A DNA stretch of 64,000 bases from Variovorax sp. J22P240 (GCF_030316855.1 NZ_JASZYR010000008.1:1-64000); one strand, 5' to 3'. Positions 16,139 through 25,006 are shown, counted from the first letter of the stretch. Made by a program: numbers and translations. Notes: generated from the letters alone by a model not told the origin.

Positions 16139-17320
16139 TCACGGATTGATCGACATGGGACGCGACGCGGCACCCGGCACTTCATCGGCCGGAACCTCGA
16201 TGCCCGGCGCTGCCGCCGGCATGCCGGATGCAGGAGCAGTCCCCTTGCGCGCCAACGACTTGCCATGCTCCGGCGAAGGCCAGAGGCCTCGCGGACGCAC
16301 CAGCATGATGATGATCATCGCCAGTGCAATGAACAATTGCCGCAGGATCGAGGCGTCCAGGCGACCGTCGGTCATGGCCTGCAAAGGCCCTGCCACATAG
16401 CGCAGCACCTCGGGAAGCGCAGCCAGAAGAACCGCGCCGAGAATCACTCCGGGCAAGTGGCCGATGCCGCCCAGCACCACCATCGCCACGATCATCACCG
16501 ACTCCATCAGGCTGAAGGATTCGGGAGACACGAAGCCCTGAAACGACGCAAACATCGCACCGGACACGCCGCCGAAGCTCGCGCCCATGGCGAAGGCCAG
16601 CAGCTTCATATTGCGGGTGTTGATGCCCATGGCCTTGGCCGCAATCTCGTCTTCGCGGATCGCCATCCAGGCGCGACCGATGCGCGACACCTGCAGGCGA
16701 TGCGAAATGATGATGGTGAAGATCACCAGCGCCAGGAACAGGTAGTAGTACAGCGTCACCGAGGAAATGGTGAAGCCGTCGAACTTCAAGGGCTTGCCCA
16801 GGTTCAGGCCCCAGAAATGGATCGGGTCGATGGCGGTGATGCCCTTCGGTCCATTGGTGAGGTTGATCGGGTGGTCCAGGTTGTTCAGGAACACACGGAT
16901 GATTTCGCCGAAGCCGAGCGTCACGATGGCCAGGTAGTCGCCGCGCAACTTGAGCGTGGGCGCACCCAGCAATGCGCCGAACAGCGCTGCCAGTCCGAGT
17001 GCCGCAGGAATCACCAGCAGCAGCGAACTGTGCAGCCCGTTCGGGAACATGGCCTTGACGGCAGGGAAGGTGTCGGTCAGGTGAGGCGACCCCAGCAGCG
17101 CGTACAGATAGGCGCCGATGGCAAAGAAGGCGACGTACCCCAGATCGAGCAGGCCCGCATAGCCCACCACGATGTTCAGGCCGAGCGCCAGCATCACGTA
17201 GAGCAACGCGATGTCCGCGATGCGAACCCAGGCGTTGCCCTGGCTTTGCAGCAGCAACGGCAGGACCAGCAGGCCGACCGCCGCAAGCAGGAAGAAGACG
17301 ATGTTCTTGCTGTTCTTCAT
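16139..17320 (-). CDS. livM: branched-chain amino acid ABC transporter permease LivM
   Basis: A 393-residue polytopic membrane protein, one of two permease subunits. LALGLNIVVGYAGLLDLGYVAFFAIGAY near residues 45-72 and the cytoplasmic coupling segment GRAWMAIREDEIAAKAMGIN are family hallmarks. About 40 C-terminal residues rich in Pro and Ala extend beyond the last helix. Start ATG 17320 has a GGAG site 6-7 bases upstream; a start 30 bases earlier is open but less likely. Ten bases separate it from livH. Confidence 0.92.
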   Translation of the reverse strand: MKNSKNIVFFLLAAVGLLVLPLLLQSQGNAWVRIADIALLYVMLALGLNIVVGYAGLLDLGYVAFFAIGAYLYALLGSPHLTDTFPAVKAMFPNGLHSSLLLVIPAALGLAALFGALLGAPTLKLRGDYLAIVTLGFGEIIRVFLNNLDHPINLTNGPKGITAIDPIHFWGLNLGKPLKFDGFTISSVTLYYYLFLALVIFTIIISHRLQVSRIGRAWMAIREDEIAAKAMGINTRNMKLLAFAMGASFGGVSGAMFASFQGFVSPESFSLMESVMIVAMVVLGGIGHLPGVILGAVLLAALPEVLRYVAGPLQAMTDGRLDASILRQLFIALAMIIIMLVRPRGLWPSPEHGKSLARKGTAPASGMPAAAPGIEVPADEVPGAASRPMSINP

Positions 17321-17330
17321 GGTGCGCTCC

Positions 17331-18260
17331 TCAAGCCCGGTCCGCCACACGCTCGCCGAGCAGACCCGAGGGCCGCAGCGTCAGCATGATGATCAGAACG
17401 ATGAACGCGAAGATGTCGCTGTAGTGGCTGCCGAGCACATCGCCCGTGAGCGCGCCGATGTAGCCCGAGCCGATGGCTTCGATCAGCCCCAGCAGGATGC
17501 CGCCGACCACCGCGCCGGCGAGGTTGCCGATGCCGCCGAACACCGCGGCAGTGAAGGCCTTGAGGCCGGGTATGAAGCCCATCGCATGTTGCGCGATGCC
17601 GTAGTTGGAGGCGTACATGACACCCGCCACCGCGGCGAGCACAGCGCCAATGATGAAGGTGGCTGAAATGACCATGTCGGGCCGGATGCCCATCAGCGCG
17701 GCAACCCGCGGGTTCTCGGCGGTGGCGCGCATCGCACGGCCCAGCTTCGTGTAGTTGACCAGCCAGGTCAGGATGGCCAGGCAGATGGCGGTAACGCTCA
17801 GGATCATGACCTGCGTCGGCGAAATCACGGCGCCGCCCACGTGGATGGGGGTCGTCGGCAGCAGATTGGGATAGGCCTTGTTGGTGGGCTTCCAGATGAT
17901 CATTGCGAGCGTCTGGAGCAGGATCGACATGCCGATCGCGGTGATCAGCGGCGCCAGCTTGGGGCTGTTGCGCAGCGGCCGGTAGGCCACCTTCTCGATG
18001 ACGAAGTTCAGCGTCGCGGCGACCACGCAGGCGATGAGCAAGGCAATGATCAGAATGATCCAGCCGGGCGTGCCCGGCATTGACTCCTGCATGAGTCCGA
18101 TGATGGTCCAACTGGTGAGTGCTCCGACCATGAGCACTTCACCGTGTGCGAAATTGATGAGATTGATGATGCCGTACACCATGGTATAGCCCAAGGCTAT
18201 CAAGGCGTACATGCTGCCCAGAACCAGACCGTTGATGATCTGCTGCAGCAAGATGTCCAT
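17331..18260 (-). CDS. livH: branched-chain amino acid ABC transporter permease LivH
   Basis: A 309-residue inner-membrane permease, first gene of the livHMGF operon. N-terminal LVLGSMYALIALGYTMVYGI and INFAHGEVLMVGA are diagnostic, as is the coupling helix GRAMRATAENPRVAALMGI. No livK/livJ binding protein lies next to the operon in this window, so the periplasmic receptor must come from elsewhere. A small hairpin sits in its upstream region. Confidence 0.93.
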   Translation of the reverse strand: MDILLQQIINGLVLGSMYALIALGYTMVYGIINLINFAHGEVLMVGALTSWTIIGLMQESMPGTPGWIILIIALLIACVVAATLNFVIEKVAYRPLRNSPKLAPLITAIGMSILLQTLAMIIWKPTNKAYPNLLPTTPIHVGGAVISPTQVMILSVTAICLAILTWLVNYTKLGRAMRATAENPRVAALMGIRPDMVISATFIIGAVLAAVAGVMYASNYGIAQHAMGFIPGLKAFTAAVFGGIGNLAGAVVGGILLGLIEAIGSGYIGALTGDVLGSHYSDIFAFIVLIIMLTLRPSGLLGERVADRA

Positions 18261-18285
18261 ATCGAGAGTTCCCTAATTTGTGGCA

Positions 18286-18302
18286 GCACCCTTGAGGGGT
18301 GC
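18286..18302 (-). promoter_or_regulatory. hairpin upstream of livH
   Basis: GCACCC and GGGTGC arms around a short loop lie 25-40 bases upstream of the livH start and would be in the leader of the liv transcript. No T run follows on the minus strand. A role in liv control is inference. Confidence 0.35.
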
Positions 18303-18344
18303 CTCGACCCGGCGTACCGGATTGACGCCATGGTTTCACTTAGC

Positions 18345-18380
18345 AAAAAACCCGCCAGCATGTGACGACGGCGGGTTTGT
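18345..18380 (-). terminator. rho-independent terminator after rarA
   Basis: Read on the minus strand, AAACCCGCC, a 13-base loop and GGCGGGTTTTTT form a strong stem followed by T residues (plus-strand A run at 18345-18350). It lies about 95 bases beyond the rarA stop and upstream of livH, so it separates the two operons. Confidence 0.75.
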
Positions 18381-18474
18381 GGGCGGGATTGTAGTCACGC
18401 CCGGTCGCCAATCTGGTGCGTTTGCGGCGGGGTTTTCCCGCTGGCGTGCGAGGGAAGGCAGGCGTGGAAAACGG

Positions 18475-19773
18475 CTAGTACTCGCCGGAGACTCCGTGGT
18501 TTCGTTTTCGCAATTCGCGCAGCTTTTCCGCAATGCGGATCTCGAGGCCGCGCTCCACGGGTCGGTAGAACGCCGGCGGGTTGAGGCCTTCGGGCATGTA
18601 GGTCTCGCCCGCCGCGAAACCGCCCTCCTCGTCATGGGCGTAGCGGTAGCCTTTCCCGTAGTCCAGTTGCTTCATGAGCTTGGTCGGCGCATTGCGCAGA
18701 TGCATCGGCACCGGGCGCGTACCGTCCGACTTGATGAAGGCCCGGACCTCGTTGTAAGCCTTGTAGACCGCGTTCGACTTCGGCGCCATGGCGAGATAGA
18801 CCACGCATTCGGCCAAGGCCAGTTCGCCTTCGGGGGAGCCGAGCCGCTCGTAGACCTCGGTGGCATCGAGCGCAAGGCGCAGCGCGCGCGGGTCGGCCAA
18901 GCCGATGTCCTCGCTGGCCATGCGCACCAGCCGGCGCGCCATGTACCGCGGATCGGCGCCACCATCGAGCATGCGCACGAACCAGTAGAGGGAGGCATCC
19001 GGATCGCTGCCGCGCACCGATTTGTGCAGCGCGGAGATCGTGTCGTAGAACTGCTCGCCGCCCTTGTCATAGCGCCGCATGCGCTCGCCGAGAACACGCA
19101 ATAGCCACTCGTCCGCGATGTGGTCGAGCTTCTCCGCGCGGGCGGCGACAGCCAGCGTTTCAAGGGTATTGAGGAGTCGCCTGGCGTCGCCGTCGGCATA
19201 GGCCACGAGACGGTCGATGGCTTTCACCTCGATGGCTGGAACCGCCTGGATGTCCTGCGCGCGCACCACGATCTGCTTGAGATCTTCTTCGCCGAGAGGC
19301 TGCAGCACATAGACCGCCGCCCGGGACAGCAGCGCCGAGTTCACCTCGAATGAAGGGTTTTCGGTGGTCGCGCCGATGAAGGTGAAGAGGCCGGACTCCA
19401 CGTGCGGCAGGAACGCGTCCTGCTGACTCTTGTTGAACCGATGAACCTCGTCGACGAAGACGATGGTGCGGCGCTGCTCGAGCCCGTCACGCGCCGCGGT
19501 GGCGCGATCGACCGCATCCCGAATGTCCTTCACGCCGCCGAGCACCGCACTGATGCTCAGGAACTGCGCATCGAACGCATCGGCCATGAGGCGCGCAATG
19601 GTGGTCTTGCCCACGCCGGGTGGGCCCCAGAGGATGCACGAGTGCGGCTGACCCGACTCGAAGGCAATGCGCAACGGCATGCCAGGGCCCAGCAAATGTT
19701 GTTGGCCGATGACCTCGCCCAGGTTCTTGGGTCGCAGGCGTTCGGCAAGGGGTTGGTGAGTGGAGGTAGCCAT
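18475..19773 (-). CDS. rarA: replication-associated recombination protein A (RarA/MgsA AAA ATPase)
   Basis: A 432-residue clamp-loader-like AAA+ ATPase acting at stalled replication forks. Walker A is GPPGVGKTT at residues 50-58, Walker B is VFVDEVHRFNKSQQDAFLPHVE, sensor 1 is IGATTENPSFEVN, and the C-terminal tetramerisation part contains DPDASLYWFVRMLDGGADPRYMARRL. The start (MATSTHQPLAERLRPKNL) matches the family. It is downstream of ftsK and lolA, a common proteobacterial order, separated from lolA by 73 bases. Confidence 0.95.
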   Translation of the reverse strand: MATSTHQPLAERLRPKNLGEVIGQQHLLGPGMPLRIAFESGQPHSCILWGPPGVGKTTIARLMADAFDAQFLSISAVLGGVKDIRDAVDRATAARDGLEQRRTIVFVDEVHRFNKSQQDAFLPHVESGLFTFIGATTENPSFEVNSALLSRAAVYVLQPLGEEDLKQIVVRAQDIQAVPAIEVKAIDRLVAYADGDARRLLNTLETLAVAARAEKLDHIADEWLLRVLGERMRRYDKGGEQFYDTISALHKSVRGSDPDASLYWFVRMLDGGADPRYMARRLVRMASEDIGLADPRALRLALDATEVYERLGSPEGELALAECVVYLAMAPKSNAVYKAYNEVRAFIKSDGTRPVPMHLRNAPTKLMKQLDYGKGYRYAHDEEGGFAAGETYMPEGLNPPAFYRPVERGLEIRIAEKLRELRKRNHGVSGEY

Positions 19774-19846
19774 CGGAAGCGGATAGTTTCGCCCCGCATC
19801 CTAAGTTGCCGCGGACATGCCCGGGGTCAGGCGATTCGACGCTTCC

Positions 19847-20485
19847 TCATTGCCGGACCACGTCAGCGCCGGCGGGTGTCTTGAACACGAAGGTGCTGCC
19901 GGGGAGAGCGGGATTGACCTCTACGTTGCTGAACTTCAGCACCGAGCGTTGCCCGAAGCTGTCCAGGATTTCAAGCGATGCCAGCGCCTCGCCTTGAAAG
20001 CCGATCTGCACGCTCTGCAACTGCCCATCCTTGGTCTTGGGGGTCGCCTTGACCCACTGCAGACCATCACGCTCAGGAGCGGCATCCAGCGTGAAGTCGG
20101 CCTGCAACGCCCGCAGATCCGGAGCCGCGGCGATCAGCGCTGCCGGCGTCGAACCGAGTGCATGTGCCTGCTTGCGTTGCGTGACCTGGTTCAGGTCGGC
20201 GTCGTAGAGCCACAGGGTCTCGCCATCCGCAACGATGGTCTGGACAAAGGGCTTCTTGTAGTCGAACCTGAATTTCCCAGGCCGCTGGAATTCGAAGGTG
20301 CCCGTCGACACCTTGGCGCGCGAGGTCTGTCCGTCCTTGGGCGGCGAAGTCACGGTCTGCGTGAATTCGGCGCGGCCCGACTTCACTGATTTGACGAACG
20401 CTTCGAGGCTCTCCATTCCACCGGCCCAGACGACCGCCATCCCCAAGGCAAGCAAGCCACCTACGATCAGTTTCTTCATCACCAT
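19847..20485 (-). CDS. lolA: outer-membrane lipoprotein carrier protein LolA
   Basis: A 212-residue periplasmic chaperone that carries lipoproteins from LolCDE to LolB. A signal peptide covers about the first 21 residues (KKLIVGGLLALGMAVVWA). The mature domain shows GRAEFTQTV, GTFEFQRPGKFRFDY and YDADLNQVT, standard LolA strands. Start ATG 20485 (MVMKKL) has GGAG eight bases upstream; the second ATG, two codons on, is nearly equivalent. It follows ftsK by 34 bases. Confidence 0.94.
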   Translation of the reverse strand: MVMKKLIVGGLLALGMAVVWAGGMESLEAFVKSVKSGRAEFTQTVTSPPKDGQTSRAKVSTGTFEFQRPGKFRFDYKKPFVQTIVADGETLWLYDADLNQVTQRKQAHALGSTPAALIAAAPDLRALQADFTLDAAPERDGLQWVKATPKTKDGQLQSVQIGFQGEALASLEILDSFGQRSVLKFSNVEVNPALPGSTFVFKTPAGADVVRQ

Positions 20486-20519
20486 CGCAATTCTCCGAGG
20501 CCGATGTGGCCAGGCCCGA

Positions 20520-22901
20520 TCATTCGGTCCGCGCGGGTACCAGGATCTCGCGCTGGCCGCTGCCGCTCATCGCGCTGACCAGGCCGGCGTTCTCCATGTC
20601 TTCGACCAGGCGCGCGGCGCGGTTGTAGCCAATCTTCAGATGACGCTGCACGAGCGAAATACTGGCCTTGCGGTTCTTGAGCACCACCTCGACCGCCTGG
20701 TCGTACATGGGGTCCTTTTCACCGCCATCGCCGCTGCCTTCGCCGAGCAGGTCGCCGTCACCGTCGACAGTACCGCCTTCGAGCACCCCTTCGATGTAGT
20801 CCGGTTCCCCTTGCGACTTGAGGTAGGCCACGACCCGATGCACTTCCTCGTCGCTCACGAATGCGCCGTGCACGCGGACCGGCAGGCCGGTGCCGCTCGG
20901 CATGTAGAGCATGTCCCCCATGCCCAGCAGCGCCTCGGCCCCCATCTGGTCGAGGATGGTTCGTGAGTCGATCTTGCTCGACACCTGGAAGGCGATGCGA
21001 GTCGGGATGTTGGCCTTGATGAGGCCGGTGATCACGTCCACGCTCGGACGCTGGGTCGCCAGGATCAGGTGTATGCCGGCCGCGCGCGCCTTTTGCGCCA
21101 GGCGGGCGATCAGTTCTTCGATCTTCTTGCCGACGACCATCATCAGGTCGGCGAGTTCATCGATCACCACGACGATGTGCGGCTCCCGCGCGAGCGGCTC
21201 GGGGCTGTCGGGCGTCAGGCTGAAGGGGTTGTAAATGAACTCCTCGCGCGCCTTCGCCTCGTCGATCTTGGTGTTGTAACCCGCCAGATTGCGCACACCC
21301 AGCTTGCTCATGAGCTTGTAGCGGCGTTCCATCTCGGCCACACACCAGTTGAGGCCGTGGGCCGCCTGCCGCATGTCCGTCACCACCGGCGCCAGCAGGT
21401 GAGGAATGCCCTCGTAGACCGACATTTCGAGCATCTTCGGGTCGATCATCAGCAAGCGAACATCGCGCGCCTCGGCCTTGTACAGCAGGCTCAGGATCAT
21501 CGCGTTGATACCGACCGACTTGCCCGAACCGGTCGTGCCCGCCACCAGCACGTGCGGCATCTTGGCCAGATCTGCCACCACCGGATTGCCGACGATGTCC
21601 TTGCCGAGGCCCATCGTGAGCATCGACTTGCCTTCGTTGTAGACCTGCGAGCCGAGAATTTCGCTGAGCTTGATCGACTGCCGCTTGGCATTCGGGAGTT
21701 CGAGCGCCATGAAGTTCTTGCCGGGAATCGTCTCGACCACGCGGATCGACACCAGCGACAGCGAGCGCGCCAAGTCCTTCGCGAGGTTGACGATCTGCGA
21801 ACCCTTCACGCCGGTGGCCGGCTCGATCTCGTAGCGCGTGATGACGGGGCCGGGCGAAGCGAGCACGACGCGCACCTCGACGCCAAAATCCTTCAACTTC
21901 TTCTCGATCAGGCGGGACGTCATCTCCAGCGTGTCGGCCGAGACGGTTTCTTGCCGCGCCTGCGCCGCATCGAGCAAGTCGACCTGCGGCAGCTTGCTGT
22001 CGGGCAGTTCGCGGAACAGCGGCTTCTGGCGTTCTTTGGCTACCCGATCGCTGCGCGGCACTTCGGCCAGGGCGGGTTCGATCTGCACCGGCGGAGAAGG
22101 CGCCCGGCGCTTAGCGCGCGGAATAACGCGGAGTTCCTCGTCCGGCGCATCGAGTTCGGGTCCCTCGTCGGTGGATGCCAGTTCCTCGCGTTCGCGCACG
22201 GCCCGCTTGCCCATGGCGATGTCCTGTGCAATCTCGCGCTTCTCGCGCCGGGACTCGAACAGCGAATACAGACGCGAACCGATGCGCTCGGCGATCTGGC
22301 CCCACGAAAAGCGGAACACAAGCGCCGACCCGATCACGCCGGCCGCAATGGCGATCAATGCCGATCCGGTGAAGCCCATCCACTTCACGCTCGCGGGCCC
22401 GACCAGATAGCCGAGTATTCCGCCGCCATGCCCCGGCAGGCGAAACTCAAGGCGATAGAGTCGCGACCATTCGAGCATCGCGCTGGCGCACAGAAGGAGG
22501 ATCAAGCCAAACCAGAAGGCCAGCCGGCTGCGATTGAACGGGCCGCGGGCGGGCTGCTCGGCCGAGCTTGCTTCGCCTCCGCGCATCCATCCGGCGAGCG
22601 ACGACAGCCAGACACGCAGTCCGGCCGCAAGACACCACCAGACCGAATAGCCGGCCAGAAAGTAGCTCGCGTCCGCCAGCCAGGCGCCGATGCGGCCGCC
22701 CCAGTTCTTGACCTCTCCGCCCGTCCCTGACGTCGACCAGGCGGCATCGGAGGGCGTGAAGCTCAGCATCGAGAGCAGCCAGAACAAAAGGGCGACGAAG
22801 CCGGCAATCAGGGTGATCTCGTGCGCAAAGCGCATGGCGCGAAGACGCACCGGTTGCGCTTCGTTCGACGAAGATTGAAGGGTGTTGAGCGAATAGGTCA
22901 T
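20520..22901 (-). CDS. ftsK: DNA translocase FtsK
   Basis: A 793-residue septal DNA pump that moves chromosome ends to dif during division. The N-terminal region has four membrane helices, a shorter-than-E. coli linker (about residues 200-290) rich in charged residues and Pro, and a RecA-like motor with Walker A AGTTGSGKSVGIN and Walker B VVVIDELADLMMV. The gamma winged helix at the C terminus (ASISLVQRHLKIGYNRAARL) reads KOPS-type sequences. Start ATG 22901 is preferred to a GTG 15 bases earlier. The leader forms a hairpin that covers the likely ribosome-binding site. Confidence 0.94.
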   Translation of the reverse strand: MTYSLNTLQSSSNEAQPVRLRAMRFAHEITLIAGFVALLFWLLSMLSFTPSDAAWSTSGTGGEVKNWGGRIGAWLADASYFLAGYSVWWCLAAGLRVWLSSLAGWMRGGEASSAEQPARGPFNRSRLAFWFGLILLLCASAMLEWSRLYRLEFRLPGHGGGILGYLVGPASVKWMGFTGSALIAIAAGVIGSALVFRFSWGQIAERIGSRLYSLFESRREKREIAQDIAMGKRAVREREELASTDEGPELDAPDEELRVIPRAKRRAPSPPVQIEPALAEVPRSDRVAKERQKPLFRELPDSKLPQVDLLDAAQARQETVSADTLEMTSRLIEKKLKDFGVEVRVVLASPGPVITRYEIEPATGVKGSQIVNLAKDLARSLSLVSIRVVETIPGKNFMALELPNAKRQSIKLSEILGSQVYNEGKSMLTMGLGKDIVGNPVVADLAKMPHVLVAGTTGSGKSVGINAMILSLLYKAEARDVRLLMIDPKMLEMSVYEGIPHLLAPVVTDMRQAAHGLNWCVAEMERRYKLMSKLGVRNLAGYNTKIDEAKAREEFIYNPFSLTPDSPEPLAREPHIVVVIDELADLMMVVGKKIEELIARLAQKARAAGIHLILATQRPSVDVITGLIKANIPTRIAFQVSSKIDSRTILDQMGAEALLGMGDMLYMPSGTGLPVRVHGAFVSDEEVHRVVAYLKSQGEPDYIEGVLEGGTVDGDGDLLGEGSGDGGEKDPMYDQAVEVVLKNRKASISLVQRHLKIGYNRAARLVEDMENAGLVSAMSGSGQREILVPARTE

Positions 22902-22911
22902 GAACGGCACA

Positions 22912-22941
22912 ACCACCGGTCCGCAGCATCGGGCCGGTGGT
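22912..22941 (-). promoter_or_regulatory. hairpin covering the ftsK ribosome-binding site
   Basis: On the minus strand ACCACCGG-C-CCG pairs with CGG-A-CCGGTGGT around a 6-base loop: 8 + 3 base pairs with one mismatch. The 3' arm contains GGTGG, the likely Shine-Dalgarno, about 10 bases before the ftsK ATG. It could lower ftsK translation until unfolded; this is inferred from the pairing only. Confidence 0.5.
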
Positions 22942-23031
22942 CCAGAGAAACTACAACGAGAAACATCGCAGCCGCGTTGTCAGGGCCGGCAACGTGAAGG
23001 CCAATGCGCGGCAGCGCGCTCGACCAGACGA

Positions 23032-23706
23032 TCAGGTGAGCGATGAGAGTCGTTCCTTGACAATCATCGAACCGTCCGGCTGGGTCTGCACGAACCCGCG
23101 CTCCTCCAGATCCTTCATGACGCGGCTCACCATCTCGCGCGAAGCACCGACCATTTTGGCCAGATCCTGACGCGAAATCTTGTCGCGCACCTTGAGGTTG
23201 CCGGCTCCATCATCGACCGCGAACTCGAGCAGCGAACGCGCTACGCGCCCGTAGACGTCCATCAGCGCCAGCGACTCGATCTTGCGATCCGCATGCCGCA
23301 GACGCGCAACGAGGCCCCGCATGATGTTGTAGGACATCGAAGAGTTTTCAGGCAAGCACCGCGCAAATGCTTCGCGGCCGAGCATCAGCACGTCGGTCTG
23401 GATCTCGGTGCGTACCGTCGCCGAGTGCGGCTCGTCGTCGATCATGCTCATCTCGCCGATGTAGTCGCCCGGATGCAGCGTCGCAAGGATCACCTCGCGA
23501 CCACGGCTGTCGGTGCTCATGACCCGGGCGCGCCCGGTGAGAATGATGTAGAGGGCATCTGACTTCTTGCCTTGTTCGACGACGACCTCGGCGCGCTTGA
23601 AGCGCTTTTTGACGATCGCATCGGCAATGCTCGCAGACTGAGTTGGCGTCAGCGCAGCGAACAACGGCACGCGGCGAAGCAATTCAAGATTGGACAGCAT
23701 CGACAT
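23032..23706 (-). CDS. Crp/Fnr family transcriptional regulator
   Basis: A 224-residue regulator with an N-terminal cyclic-nucleotide-binding-type beta barrel (residues 15-130), a long dimer helix and a C-terminal winged helix-turn-helix (ISRQDLAKMVGASREMVSRVMKDL, about 172-195). The phosphate-binding region reads YIGEMSMIDDEPHSATV: the Glu is kept, but the Arg that contacts the cAMP phosphate in E. coli Crp aligns with His. There is no N-terminal Fnr-type cysteine cluster. It is divergent from trxB, where a perfect inverted repeat lies, and upstream of ftsK. Start ATG 23706 or 23700. Confidence 0.9.
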   Translation of the reverse strand: MSMLSNLELLRRVPLFAALTPTQSASIADAIVKKRFKRAEVVVEQGKKSDALYIILTGRARVMSTDSRGREVILATLHPGDYIGEMSMIDDEPHSATVRTEIQTDVLMLGREAFARCLPENSSMSYNIMRGLVARLRHADRKIESLALMDVYGRVARSLLEFAVDDGAGNLKVRDKISRQDLAKMVGASREMVSRVMKDLEERGFVQTQPDGSMIVKERLSSLT

Positions 23707-23799
23707 TCATCAATCCCCGGATTCGGCGCGATTTTCAGATCCATGGATTAATACAATCGCGCGCATTGAAAACAGCCCCCGCCCGGTCTTGAACCGAAC

Positions 23800-23822
23800 G
23801 GTGATACTCCATATCTATCACC
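23800..23822. promoter_or_regulatory. perfect inverted repeat upstream of trxB
   Basis: GGTGATA (23800-23806) and TATCACC (23816-23822) are perfect 7-base arms around a 9-base spacer. They lie 47 bases before the trxB ATG and downstream of a TACAAT box (23752-23757). It could be an operator or a leader hairpin. It does not fit the TGTGA-N6-TCACA Crp spacing. Confidence 0.5.
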
Positions 23823-23869
23823 CTGAAAATGTACACGCTGCCGCAGCGTCAATCCTAGGTTTTCTACTC

Positions 23870-24829
23870 ATGTCCTCCCCACGCCACGCGAAGGTTCTCA
23901 TTCTCGGCTCCGGCCCTGCCGGCTATACAGCCGCAGTCTACGCGGCCCGCGCCAATCTCGAACCCATGCTCATCACCGGTATCGCCCAAGGCGGCCAGCT
24001 CATGACGACGACCGAGGTCGACAACTGGCCAGCCGACGTGCATGGCGTGCAGGGGCCAGAGCTCATGCAGCGCTTCCTGGAGCACGCCGAACGGTTCAAG
24101 ACCCAGATCGTCTTCGACCACATCAACAAGGTCGACCTCAGCAAGCGCCCGTTCACGCTGACCGGTGACAGCGACACCTACACCTGTGACGCACTGGTGA
24201 TCGCCACCGGCGCATCGGCCAAGTACCTTGGCCTCGAATCCGAACAGCACTTCATGGGCCGTGGCGTCTCAGGCTGCGCCACATGCGACGGCTTCTTCTA
24301 CCGCGACCAGGAAGTCTGCGTGGTCGGCGGTGGGAACACCGCCGTCGAAGAGGCGCTGTACCTCTCGAACATCGCGAGCAAGGTCACTCTCGTGCATCGC
24401 CGCGACAAGTTCCGGGCCGAGCCGATCCTGATCGACAAGCTCCATGAAAAGGCCGCTGAAGGCAAGATCGAACTTAAGGTGCACAACACCCTGGATGAAG
24501 TGCTGGGCGACGACTCCGGCGTGACCGGCATCCGCCTGAAGAACATCCAGACAGGCGCTACCGAACAGCTGGACCTCAAGGGCTGTTTCATCGCGATCGG
24601 ACATCATCCGAATACGGACATTTTCCAGGGCCAGGTGGACATGAAGGACGGCTACATCGTCACTCGCTCTGGCCTGCAGGGCTTTGCAACCATGACGAGC
24701 GTGCCCGGCGTGTTTGCAGCGGGCGACGTGCAGGACCACGTCTATCGCCAGGCCATCACCAGCGCCGGCACGGGCTGCATGGCGGCACTCGACGCACAGC
24801 GCTTTTTGGAGCAGGACGGTACGCTCTGA
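23870..24829 (+). CDS. trxB: thioredoxin-disulfide reductase
   Basis: A 319-residue FAD/NADPH enzyme that reduces thioredoxin in the cytoplasm. The FAD-binding LILGSGPAGYTAAVYAARA is at the N terminus, the redox pair is Cys136/Cys139 (CATCD), the NADPH site is VVGGGNTAVEEALYL, and the C-terminal FAD motif is GVFAAGDVQD. Start ATG 23870 (MSSPRHAKVLILG) is standard, and the longer open frame crosses the promoter and inverted repeat. Divergent from the Crp-type gene. Confidence 0.96.
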   Translation: MSSPRHAKVLILGSGPAGYTAAVYAARANLEPMLITGIAQGGQLMTTTEVDNWPADVHGVQGPELMQRFLEHAERFKTQIVFDHINKVDLSKRPFTLTGDSDTYTCDALVIATGASAKYLGLESEQHFMGRGVSGCATCDGFFYRDQEVCVVGGGNTAVEEALYLSNIASKVTLVHRRDKFRAEPILIDKLHEKAAEGKIELKVHNTLDEVLGDDSGVTGIRLKNIQTGATEQLDLKGCFIAIGHHPNTDIFQGQVDMKDGYIVTRSGLQGFATMTSVPGVFAAGDVQDHVYRQAITSAGTGCMAALDAQRFLEQDGTL

Positions 24830-24850
24830 GCTGCCGCCGAGCGAAAAGGC

Positions 24851-24856
24851 TATAAT
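24851..24856 (+). promoter_or_regulatory. -10 box of the rpmB-rpmG operon
   Basis: A consensus TATAAT at 24851-24856, 22 bases after the trxB stop. No clear -35 at the expected distance. It would give a leader of about 145 nt before rpmB containing nested inverted repeats: TTGCCG (24865-24870) with CGGCAA (24904-24909), enclosing CTCC (24880-24883) with GGAG (24889-24892). Confidence 0.55.
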
Positions 24857-25006
24857 CCAAGGCTTTGCCGAATCTTCCACTCCATTTTGGAGCCGGGTTG
24901 TTGCGGCAAGCCGGGGTACCGCCACCCGTTTCTGGCGAGGTCAAGCTGCAAACCACCCCGCAATCTCATTGCGCCCGGTGCCAGCTGTTCAAGAAAGAGT
25001 GTCCAC

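Noticed and set aside
23800..23822. Crp binding site upstream of trxB
   Set aside because: The arms are GGTGATA/TATCACC with a 9-base spacer, not TGTGA-N6-TCACA.
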